A DNA stretch of 53,365 bases from a virus: positions 2,203 to 55,567 of IMG/VR virus record IMGVR_UViG_3300030101_001011, one strand, 5' to 3'. Positions 44,184 to 49,573 of this stretch are shown in pieces. Numbering within the stretch: the stretch's first letter is position 1; each line of letters opens with the position of its first letter. Below the pieces are notes generated by a model. It was not told where the DNA came from and did no database searches. It saw nothing but the letters and a program-made list of their open reading frames with translations. The position numbers were made by a program, and so were the translations under genes.

Positions 44184-44526
44184 TCTTATTGTATTGGTTT
44201 ATAAATTCTACTACTGCATTGTATAGCATCTCTCTCGTTGTACTTCCATGCTCATTGCTTACAAAAATACGGTCGTAATTCTCATAGTATATTGTAACTT
44301 TGCTTGGATGTATGTTTACGCTATATACAAACTCATCATCATCATCTAAAATGTTATTTATCTTCTCTACTACAGGCATCAACCAATTCCATTCTTTGTG
44401 GTATTGTAGTTCGTCAAATGTATTGTTTCGTAGTTGCAATGTTTCTTCATTGTCATACCAACCAATGTCAGTCTGTTGCATCCCCATAAATTCTGCAATC
44501 ATCTTGTTGTTTTCTTTTGTGTTCAT
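44167..44526 (-). CDS. conserved small phage protein, paralogue of 42942-43238
   Basis: A 119-residue protein sharing the start MNTKENNKMIAEFM, the EWNWLMPVVE core and the C-terminal AVVEFINQYNKN with the gene 1 kb downstream; the acidic and strand-rich middle (IHPSKVTIYYENYDR) is extra. Two family members in one array point to local gene duplication or repeated capture. Confidence 0.7.
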   Translation of the reverse strand: MNTKENNKMIAEFMGMQQTDIGWYDNEETLQLRNNTFDELQYHKEWNWLMPVVEKINNILDDDDEFVYSVNIHPSKVTIYYENYDRIFVSNEHGSTTREMLYNAVVEFINQYNKNESTD

Positions 44527-44536
44527 ATCTATTTAT

Positions 44537-44713
44537 TTATAATTCAACATCCTTATCGTATGTGGCTTGTATCTCTGCACATACAATCCTACCTACCTCT
44601 TGGTAGTATTCTTCCCCACCACCATAGACCTTATAATTATACTTTAATCTTTCTAACTCATCGATAAGGTTATCGATAAACTCTTGATTTACTGCTTCTT
44701 TCCATCCGTTCAT
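44537..44713 (-). CDS. hypothetical 58-residue protein
   Basis: A short gene with an ATGA overlap with the gene before it. The protein is mostly helical and acidic (EFIDNLIDELERLKYNYKV; EEYYQEVGRIVCAEIQ). No recognised family. Confidence 0.55.
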   Translation of the reverse strand: MNGWKEAVNQEFIDNLIDELERLKYNYKVYGGGEEYYQEVGRIVCAEIQATYDKDVEL

Positions 44714-44913
44714 ATCTCTGATATTAAATTGGTTAACATTGCATCAAGCATTGGATTCTCCAAAGCCATTGCACATAGTTCATTTGAATTTAGTATACAC
44801 TCGTATGCTTCCTCTACACTAGGTAATGTCATTACCTCAATCTTAGTTGCCGTCTCGATGTGTATTGCACATATCCCATTAGGTAATGTGACTAACTGAA
44901 TTGATTTGTTCAT
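44710..44913 (-). CDS. hypothetical 67-residue protein after a sigma-54-like site
   Basis: Small protein with a strand pair (IQLVTLPNGICAIHIET) and helices (SVEEAYECILNSNELCAMAL). The start is 34 bases after the end of the -24/-12 site at 44948-44965, so it is probably the first gene of a transcript running leftward to about 43.2 kb. Confidence 0.58.
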   Translation of the reverse strand: MNKSIQLVTLPNGICAIHIETATKIEVMTLPSVEEAYECILNSNELCAMALENPMLDAMLTNLISEI

Positions 44914-44947
44914 AACTTTTATTTGATTAGTATTTGATTAGCACTAC

Positions 44948-44965
44948 TGCAAAGGTCGTGCCAAA
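44948..44965 (-). promoter_or_regulatory. sigma-54-like -24/-12 site, copy 1
   Basis: Minus strand TTTGGCACGACCTTTGCA is an exact match to the sigma-54 consensus YTGGCACGr-N3-TTGCW (GG and GC 10 bases apart). It follows hairpin B (44976-45014) and precedes the start at 44913. It does not match TAnnTTTG. Confidence 0.5.
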
Positions 44966-44975
44966 CTCTTTTCAC

Positions 44976-45014
44976 CACCTCATCCCCACTACCCGAAGAT
45001 AGTGAGGCAAGGTG
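44976..45014 (-). other. hairpin B, copy with UUCG loop
   Basis: On the minus strand CACTATC-TTCG-GGTAGTG (45004 down to 44987) sits inside an outer CACCT/AGGTG helix. C(UUCG)G is an extra-stable RNA tetraloop. A degraded palindrome A (GTGAATCTAGTTTAC) lies beside it at about 45013-45028. Confidence 0.55.
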
Positions 45015-45029
45015 TAAACTAGATTCACT

Positions 45030-45143
45030 CTATGATAGTAGGATGTACCAAACAATGTGATACCCTCCTACACCCACTGCAATGGGACTCAGTAGAATGA
45101 TTGCGTCAACTAGCCTTGACGATGGCTCAAATAATCCTCTCAT
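45030..45143 (-). CDS. 37-residue membrane peptide
   Basis: Short gene with one hydrophobic helix (LVDAIILLSPIAVGVGG then YHIVWYILLS). ATG at 45143 lies after hairpin B, in an AATTAATACTATG leader very like that of the next gene upstream. Too short for family recognition; single-TM phage peptides often modulate host membrane proteins. Confidence 0.5.
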   Translation of the reverse strand: MRGLFEPSSRLVDAIILLSPIAVGVGGYHIVWYILLS

Positions 45144-45169
45144 AGTATTAATTTTATTGGTTTCTACCA

Positions 45170-45208
45170 CCTCAAGCCCGATCCTTTTCTGAATCGAGGT
45201 GCTTGAGG
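45170..45208 (-). other. hairpin B, copy with CGAT/ATCG inner stem
   Basis: CCTCAAGC (45170-45177) pairs with GCTTGAGG (45201-45208); an inner CGAT/ATCG helix lies within. The outer stem is nearly the same as in the copy at 45422-45461 while the inner stem and loop differ, so structure is kept while sequence changes. Confidence 0.6.
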
Positions 45209-45228
45209 AGGTTCACTCGGGTGAACCT
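45209..45228. repeat. palindrome A, copy 4
   Basis: AGGTTCACTCGGGTGAACCT. Its right edge overlaps the TAG stop (45227-45229) of the 55-residue membrane protein gene. Confidence 0.85.
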
Positions 45229-45394
45229 AGTGGTTCTTTTCCTTATGTCTGAAGTATATGAATGCTGTTGTGCATATGCTTGTTAATAAAATTAACATCG
45301 GATTGTAGCATACGATTGTACTTAGTACGCATAGAAGGGTAAAACATAGAGAAGATACCTTCATCATATTGTAGTAAAGCGAGTCTTTTATCAT
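45227..45394 (-). CDS. 55-residue two-TM membrane protein
   Basis: Small protein with hydrophobic segments at about 13-29 (VSSLCFTLLCVLSTIVC) and 32-48 (PMLILLTSICTTAFIYF) and a basic end (RHKEKNH). The start lies after hairpin B and an AATTAAACGTTATG leader. Its TAG stop is the edge of palindrome copy 4. Unknown function; membrane location is clear. Confidence 0.58.
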   Translation of the reverse strand: MIKDSLYYNMMKVSSLCFTLLCVLSTIVCYNPMLILLTSICTTAFIYFRHKEKNH

Positions 45395-45421
45395 AACGTT
45401 TAATTTTATTGGTTTCTACCA

Positions 45422-45461
45422 CCTCAAGCCCATACCCCGAAGGATATGAGCGTACTTGAGG
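45422..45461 (-). other. hairpin B, copy with UUCG loop
   Basis: CCTCAAG (45422-45428) pairs with CTTGAGG (45455-45461). Inside, minus strand CATATCC-TTCG-GGGTATG forms a second helix with a UUCG tetraloop. It directly follows palindrome copy 5 and precedes the gene starting at 45394. Confidence 0.62.
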
Positions 45462-45481
45462 AGGTTCACTCGGGTGAACCT
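45462..45481. repeat. palindrome A, copy 5
   Basis: AGGTTCACTCGGGTGAACCT, identical to copy 4. It overlaps the TAG stop (45480-45482) of the gene at 45480-45662. Confidence 0.85.
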
Positions 45482-45662
45482 ATCTTTGTAAACCCTCTAG
45501 GTAGTTGTCAATGTACCTTACTAGGTCACTATCACTACTATCAATGTCATCAGATAGGTGCAAGGTGATTACTGCGTTGTGCTCGTCCTCATCCACATCT
45601 AAAAGAAGTGCTAGTAAGTTTACTTGAGTGGTGTCGTTAATCCAAAATTTTGATTCGTTCAT
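45480..45662 (-). CDS. hypothetical acidic 60-residue protein
   Basis: Begins MNESKFWIND, as its upstream neighbour begins MNES, and both share the leader AATCAAGTAAAATG. Asp/Glu-rich (LLLDVDEDEHNAVITLHLSD). Stop codon lies at the edge of palindrome copy 5. No family known. Confidence 0.52.
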   Translation of the reverse strand: MNESKFWINDTTQVNLLALLLDVDEDEHNAVITLHLSDDIDSSDSDLVRYIDNYLEGLQR

Positions 45663-45700
45663 TTTACTTGATTTAATTGGTTTATAATTCGTTATGTTGG

Positions 45701-45982
45701 TTATTTATTCACGTGAAAAGAAAACGTTCTAATGGTTTTCATTTCTTTATTGGGCGAGGTGCTAGTAAGTTTTACAACTCTATACCCTAGCTTTGTGTAG
45801 TTGCGTTCCGCAGTCTCAGAACCTCCTAATCTTCTGAACCATTTTAGGGTATCATCACAAGTTATATTGTGGTATTGTCTCTCATCTATCACGCTTGATT
45901 TTTCCTCATCTAGAAGATAAGTAGTTTTAGTGTTTGGGTTCTTAATTAGTTTCTGTGTGTGCATTTTAATTGATTCGTTCAT
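45701..45982 (-). CDS. hypothetical 93-residue protein
   Basis: A mixed charged protein (TCDDTLKWFRRLGGSETAER; LGYRVVKLTSTSPNKEMK). The pattern of a helix with WFRRLGGSE then strand GYRVVKLTS-TSP is one I recall from small phage proteins of Bacteroidota, with no function attached. Shares its leader sequence with the gene at 45480-45662. Confidence 0.58.
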   Translation of the reverse strand: MNESIKMHTQKLIKNPNTKTTYLLDEEKSSVIDERQYHNITCDDTLKWFRRLGGSETAERNYTKLGYRVVKLTSTSPNKEMKTIRTFSFHVNK

Positions 45983-46012
45983 TTTACTTGATTTTATTGA
46001 TTAGTTAATTAA

Positions 46013-46309
46013 TTATTGTATGTCTACTAAGCCACCATCCCACTCCTCTCCATTCAAATACCATACCCAATTCTTTTGGTTTATGTTTACTCCCGGGATT
46101 CCATTCAATCTCTCTTTCGTTGTTACTGACTTCCAACCTGAAGTGGTAATACTCAATGTCCTCTCGGGATTGTTGTATCTATACGCAATATTATTGCCGA
46201 ATAGTTTTAGCATTGTTACGTTCGGTAATACGACTACCTCCATATTTGACTTCTTAAATTTTCTCGCATTCATAAATGCGTTTACTGATTCTATTGTTAT
46301 CTTTCTCAT
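46013..46309 (-). CDS. conserved phage protein, DUF8033-like
   Basis: A 98-residue protein with the pattern ITIESVNAFMNARKFKKSN, LFGNNIAYRY, SITTSGW, TTKERLNGIPGV and a final WYLNGEEWDGGL. This set is that of a very widespread small phage family of unknown function (DUF8033 by recall). It is the first gene after the sigma-54-like site at 46363-46380. Confidence 0.75.
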   Translation of the reverse strand: MRKITIESVNAFMNARKFKKSNMEVVVLPNVTMLKLFGNNIAYRYNNPERTLSITTSGWKSVTTKERLNGIPGVNINQKNWVWYLNGEEWDGGLVDIQ

Positions 46310-46362
46310 GTCTATTTGTTTTTATTGTATTTATTAATTGATTATTATTTGATTATGGATAT

Positions 46363-46380
46363 TGCAAATAGTGTGCCAAA
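46363..46380 (-). promoter_or_regulatory. sigma-54-like -24/-12 site, copy 2
   Basis: Minus strand TTTGGCACACTATTTGCA keeps GGCA and TTGCA at sigma-54 spacing. It follows hairpin B and palindrome copy 6 and ends 53 bases before the ATG at 46309. Confidence 0.45.
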
Positions 46381-46388
46381 CTCCTCTC

Positions 46389-46427
46389 ACCACCAAAACC
46401 CCGCTAGTTTCCTAGCGAGGCGGTGGT
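46389..46427 (-). terminator. hairpin B, terminator-like copy with GAAA loop
   Basis: On the minus strand CCTCGCTAG-GAAA-CTAGCGGGG (46420 down to 46399) is followed by TTTT, within an outer ACCACC/GGTGGT stem. It comes after the gene at 46442-46684 and before the -24/-12 site. Best reading: terminator directly upstream of a new promoter. Confidence 0.62.
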
Positions 46428-46443
46428 TCACTCGGGTGAACCT
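46424..46443. repeat. palindrome A, copy 6
   Basis: TGGTTCACTCGGGTGAACCT, one mismatch at the outer pair. It overlaps the TAG stop (46442-46444) of the gene at 46442-46684. Confidence 0.85.
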
Positions 46444-46684
46444 AGTGATTGAGATAGAATGTACTTACCTCAGTATTTGTTTCTACACCTCTATCATCGT
46501 GTATATATGAATAGTTGCTATTATTAATGTTCTTACAAAACTTTGAGTAACTAAATAGCTTAGCTTCGGGATTGTAACTCATATACTCTACACATCTTTC
46601 ATATGCTAGTTTCTTGTTCGTGAATACTCCAATGTTACCATCTTGATTGCCCCATACAATGTATACCTTCTTTGAATTGTTCAT
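46442..46684 (-). CDS. hypothetical 80-residue protein, first gene of the leftward array
   Basis: A small protein (KVYIVWGNQDGNIGVFTNKK; YERCVEYMSYNPEAKLFSYS) that looks like a two-strand plus helix fold; similar 'YIVWG-xxDG..GVFTNKK.AYE' proteins occur in other phages without a known role. It is the first leftward gene after the divergent region, 41 bases downstream of a sigma-54-like site, so one of the earliest expressed genes by position. Confidence 0.6.
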   Translation of the reverse strand: MNNSKKVYIVWGNQDGNIGVFTNKKLAYERCVEYMSYNPEAKLFSYSKFCKNINNSNYSYIHDDRGVETNTEVSTFYLNH

Positions 46685-46724
46685 AATGTTTATTATTAAA
46701 TGATTATTATTTGATTAGCACTAG

Positions 46725-46742
46725 TGCAAATGCTATGCCAAA
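46725..46742 (-). promoter_or_regulatory. sigma-54-like -24/-12 site, copy 3
   Basis: Minus strand TTTGGCATAGCATTTGCA keeps TGGCA and TTGCA with four bases less the consensus CG. It ends 40 bases before the ATG at 46684 and would drive the whole leftward array. Confidence 0.45.
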
Positions 46743-47121
46743 GTTTAAATCCTCTACATCCTTTGCCTATACTATGATACAGAAGGGTTTACATTCTAGC
46801 AATGCTCTAGGAATTGTTTAGAGGGGATGAAATCGGGTGAGGGGTTATACCTTCCCTCTATGTATCCCCCATAGTATAAGGGGTATAGGGGTAAGTGGTA
46901 GGGGGAAGGTCAAAGGAACAAGGGATGTAGCAAGGATACTAGACGTAGCAAGGGTTATAGGGTATGGTTCACGCAGGTGAACCTATAAAAACGTCAAAAA
47001 ATCCACAGTAACCCACGCAAACGCACAGGGGGGTAGGTCAAATATATCCGTTTCCGAAAAGGGGGTGCAGCGCGTGTAGCCATATAGAACCCAAACACTA
47101 TAGGCATCTGAAAAAATTTTG
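46743..47121. other. non-coding divergent region with G-runs and long inverted repeat
   Basis: No credible gene on either strand. The plus strand has runs of three to six G at 46823, 46835, 46841, 46880, 46888, 46901, 47028 and 47061. ACCTTCCC (46849-46856) pairs with GGGAAGGT (46903-46910) around a loop that itself holds CTATG/CATAG. GTAGCAAGG occurs twice (46927, 46945). AAATCCACA at 46999-47007 resembles a DnaA box in 7 of 9 bases. This separates the leftward early genes from the rightward arm and could hold an origin, early promoters or both. Confidence 0.55.
46965..46984. repeat. palindrome A, copy 7
   Basis: TGGTTCACGCAGGTGAACCT, the only copy in the divergent non-coding region and not near a stop codon. 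Confidence 0.82.
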
Positions 47122-47129
47122 TACCTTTG
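47122..47129 (+). promoter_or_regulatory. Bacteroidota-type -7 promoter element
   Basis: TACCTTTG, 14 bases before the ATG at 47144; first rightward promoter of the right arm. Confidence 0.6.
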
Positions 47130-47143
47130 TTAAAAAAGGAACT

Positions 47144-47362
47144 ATGATGGACAAGATGAACAGGGACCCAAAGACATCAAACTATGTTGACGGTCTAAGT
47201 ATAAAGCAGGGTCGTTTGATTAATGAGCGTCCGGATGGAATGACAGGAATTCAGGAGGCAGCTAACCTTCGAAGAATGAAAAAGAACCTATACAAGGAGC
47301 AGTGTATTGCTAATGGAATTGAGATGGCAGAGATGCGAAAAGAGATGAGAAAGATGTTCTAA
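47144..47362 (+). CDS. hypothetical small basic protein
   Basis: A 72-residue protein rich in Met, Lys, Arg and Glu (LSIKQGRLINERPDGMTGIQ; RRMKKNLYKEQ). Helical C-terminus. Alone between a TACCTTTG promoter and a strong terminator, so it is expressed as a single-gene unit. A second ATG directly after the first could also be the start. Function not recognised. Confidence 0.62.
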   Translation: MMDKMNRDPKTSNYVDGLSIKQGRLINERPDGMTGIQEAANLRRMKKNLYKEQCIANGIEMAEMRKEMRKMF

Positions 47363-47392
47363 TCTATTTTGATTTGATGATTGATGATTAAG

Positions 47393-47418
47393 GCCCTCCT
47401 AGTTGAGGGTCTTTTTTT
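47393..47418 (+). terminator. rho-independent terminator
   Basis: CCCTC (47394-47398) pairs with GAGGG (47405-47409), extended by a G-T pair, and is followed by a run of seven T. Confidence 0.82.
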
Positions 47419-47438
47419 GTATATATATATTAAATATT

Positions 47439-47551
47439 AGTGTTGATATTTTACTATTAGTGTCGATTATTTATAGTTTAGTGTCGATTTAGTGTCGATA
47501 TTAATAAGCTAACTAACTGATAATCAATAGTAGTGTCGAAAATGTCGATTT
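47439..47551. repeat. GTGTCGAT iteron cluster upstream of groEL
   Basis: AGTGTTGAT at 47439, AGTGTCGAT at 47459, 47480 and 47491, then AGTGTCGAAAATGTCGATTT at 47532-47551. The last element differs by one base from 39375-39394. An AT-rich stretch precedes the cluster (about 47419-47438). The rest of 47363-47685 holds only a terminator and the groEL promoter; no gene is seen. Confidence 0.7.
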
Positions 47552-47653
47552 CAAAAACGATTTGACCACAAGAAAAAGTTACACGTTAAAAGGGAAATAG
47601 AGAGAGAGATAGGGGAAGAAAAGATTCGGCATTGTGGCATACTAATATTTTGT

Positions 47654-47661
47654 TATCTTTG
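47654..47661 (+). promoter_or_regulatory. Bacteroidota-type promoter of the chaperonin operon
   Basis: TATCTTTG with TTG at 47632-47634, 19 bases apart, fits both promoter elements. It ends 24 bases before the groEL ATG. It also argues that the in-frame TTG at 47632 is not the start. Confidence 0.7.
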
Positions 47662-47685
47662 TGGCAAACATTTAAATCAAATCTT

Positions 47686-49308
47686 ATGAGTAGTAATCAG
47701 TTGGGGTTTACCCCCAAGAACTTGGACTTCGGATCAGAGGGACAAAAGAAATTAATCAGAGGTATAACAAAGATGGCTAACGCTGTGAAGAGCACGTTGG
47801 GTCCTAGTGGTAACACTGTGCTCATTGAGTCACCTCATCACACACACGGGATAACAGTAACCAAGGATGGTGTAACTGTTGCCAAGAGCATTGACCTATT
47901 GGACCCGGTAGAGAACTTAGCTGTACGTATGATGCGTGAGGCTGCAGACAGGACCGCCACGAGTGCGGGTGATGGTACCACCACCTCAATAGTATTGACA
48001 GAGGCATTAGTTACAAATGGTATCAGTATGTTGAACGACAACCCTGACGTGAGCCGTGTTGATGTGTTCAGACATATGGTATCTTTGACTGATGATGTTG
48101 TTGCTAGTTTGAAGAAGAAGAGCAAGAAGGTTACTAAGCAGAGGCTTCTTGATGTGGCTACTATCTCTGCGAACAATGACAGGGAGATAGGAAAGATTAT
48201 TGCGGGGGTCCACACCGAGGTGGGGGAGAATGGGATAGTGACGGTGGAGAAGTCAATGACGAGTGAGACATACTCAGAGGTGACTAACGGTGTAAAGGTT
48301 GACCGGGGCTATACCTCTCCGATGTTTATAAACAACCACAAGCGTGATGAGTGCATAATGGAGGACGTATATATCTTGGTGAGTGACGCTGAGATATCAA
48401 ACATCCTACAGATCGAGAACGTATTGAAACCAATCATACAGGGTGGGAAGAAGCTACTTATTGTGGCACCTGCTAGCACTAATGTTGTAAACACGTTGGC
48501 TGCGAATGTTATGAAAAGTAAATTGAGTATGTGTAATATAGCACCGCCCAACTTCGGGTACAAGCAGCACGAGCTGATGCAGGACATTGCATTGAGTGTT
48601 GGGGCCACATACTTCTCAGAGAAGACAGGGGATGACTTGAGTCTAATTAACTTTAGCGATTTGGGTCACGCTTCCAAGGTGATAGTTGGGAGGGACTCAA
48701 CGGTCATCCTCAAGGATGATGACAGTAACAACGCTGAGATAGAGGAGCGTGTTGCTGAGCTGTGGGTACAGCACGACAACAACCCACACAAGCAGGAGAA
48801 GGAGTTTATCCTTACGAGGATAGCATCCTTGACAGGAGGCATCGGTGTGATATATGTTGGTGGTAACACTGACCTAGAGCAGAAGGAGCTGTATGACCGA
48901 GTGGATGATGCGGTGTGTGCTGTGCGATCAGCTATGGAGGAGGGTATCCTTCCGGGCTCAGGGGTGGCACTCCACGATGAGTGTGAGCGACTGCTGTCTC
49001 ATAATGATAGTGACATTTCAGGTTCGAAAAAAATTGCTTACGCAATTTTAAGCTGTGCCCTGCTATCACCTATGACGCAGATATTCAACAACGCAGGGCT
49101 TACCCACGAGACGGTGGACACTGACAAGGTTGGAGGCTCAATGGGGTACAATGTAAAGACGGGTGAGTTTGGGGACCTATACAAGATGGGTGTCATTGAC
49201 CCGGTGAAGGTTACACGTACAGCACTTCAGAACGCAGTAAGTGTTGCGGTGACGATGTTATCAACTGACGCTATTGTTACAATGGCTAGAACATATGAGG
49301 CACAATGA
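47686..49308 (+). CDS. groEL: GroEL-type chaperonin (phage Cpn60)
   Basis: A 540-residue group I chaperonin. The N-terminal MANAVKSTLGPSGNTVLIE, the nucleotide loop GDGTTT (about residue 96), VTKDGVTVAKSI, the apical domain (VDRGYTSPMFIN onward), DRVDDAVCAVRSAMEEG (about 404-420) with the conserved ATPase Asp, GSGVAL and the final GVIDPVKVTRTALQNA are all present. It should form the folding chamber for phage proteins, perhaps the capsid. The C-terminal Gly-Gly-Met tail of bacterial GroEL is missing (ends RTYEAQ). The start at 47686 follows the promoter and an AAATCAAATCTTATG leader. Confidence 0.96.
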   Translation: MSSNQLGFTPKNLDFGSEGQKKLIRGITKMANAVKSTLGPSGNTVLIESPHHTHGITVTKDGVTVAKSIDLLDPVENLAVRMMREAADRTATSAGDGTTTSIVLTEALVTNGISMLNDNPDVSRVDVFRHMVSLTDDVVASLKKKSKKVTKQRLLDVATISANNDREIGKIIAGVHTEVGENGIVTVEKSMTSETYSEVTNGVKVDRGYTSPMFINNHKRDECIMEDVYILVSDAEISNILQIENVLKPIIQGGKKLLIVAPASTNVVNTLAANVMKSKLSMCNIAPPNFGYKQHELMQDIALSVGATYFSEKTGDDLSLINFSDLGHASKVIVGRDSTVILKDDDSNNAEIEERVAELWVQHDNNPHKQEKEFILTRIASLTGGIGVIYVGGNTDLEQKELYDRVDDAVCAVRSAMEEGILPGSGVALHDECERLLSHNDSDISGSKKIAYAILSCALLSPMTQIFNNAGLTHETVDTDKVGGSMGYNVKTGEFGDLYKMGVIDPVKVTRTALQNAVSVAVTMLSTDAIVTMARTYEAQ

Positions 49309-49373
49309 CAGAGGTGGTGTTAATAGTTGCCGCTTTTGTTGTTGCACTTGTGATAGTGGCTAATAAAAAATAG
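49305..49373 (+). CDS. 22-residue single-TM peptide between groEL and groES
   Basis: An ATGA overlap with the groEL stop opens a 22-residue peptide that is almost entirely one hydrophobic helix (VVLIVAAFVVALVIVANKK). Overlap, composition and position make it a likely real product, possibly tethering or a holin-like accessory, but the short length limits certainty. Confidence 0.5.
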   Translation: MTEVVLIVAAFVVALVIVANKK

Positions 49374-49375
49374 AG

Positions 49376-49573
49376 ATGAGAGAGAGTATAATCAAGAAGC
49401 TTATGGATGCATATCCAAATGACGCTGACCTAGGGAAAAGTATTCGTGAGCTGTATAAGAAGCGGCTGTATAATCGAAGAACAATTCTTCGCTATGCTTT
49501 ATGGGGTGGGTTGTTTTACCTAGGTGTTGTAGGTATTATACTATTGTTGGTGTTATTAAAAAAGTTTGGATGA
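49376..49573 (+). CDS. small single-TM protein between groEL and groES
   Basis: A 65-residue protein: a basic, helical cytosolic part (IRELYKKRLYNRRTILRYAL) followed by one membrane helix (GLFYLGVVGIILLLVLLKKF). It follows the 22-residue peptide by 2 bases and overlaps groES by 4. Two membrane proteins inside a chaperonin operon are unusual. Confidence 0.6.
   Translation: MRESIIKKLMDAYPNDADLGKSIRELYKKRLYNRRTILRYALWGGLFYLGVVGIILLLVLLKKFG

Noticed and set aside
44940-45029. Leftward open frame through the -24/-12 site coding a conserved-looking W-H-x-x-C peptide
   Set aside because: The same frame can be followed at three other sites, but there is no ATG upstream in three of four and an in-frame stop lies just before. 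Conservation is concentrated in GGCA and TTGCA rather than codons, so a DNA/RNA signal fits better.
42022-46984. Seven spaced repeats as a CRISPR array
   Set aside because: Repeats are perfect palindromes with spacing from about 230 to 1500 bases and with genes between them; no uniform spacers and no cas genes.
47632-47685. Upstream TTG extension of groEL
   Set aside because: It contains the TATCTTTG promoter and adds 18 residues absent from the chaperonin family.
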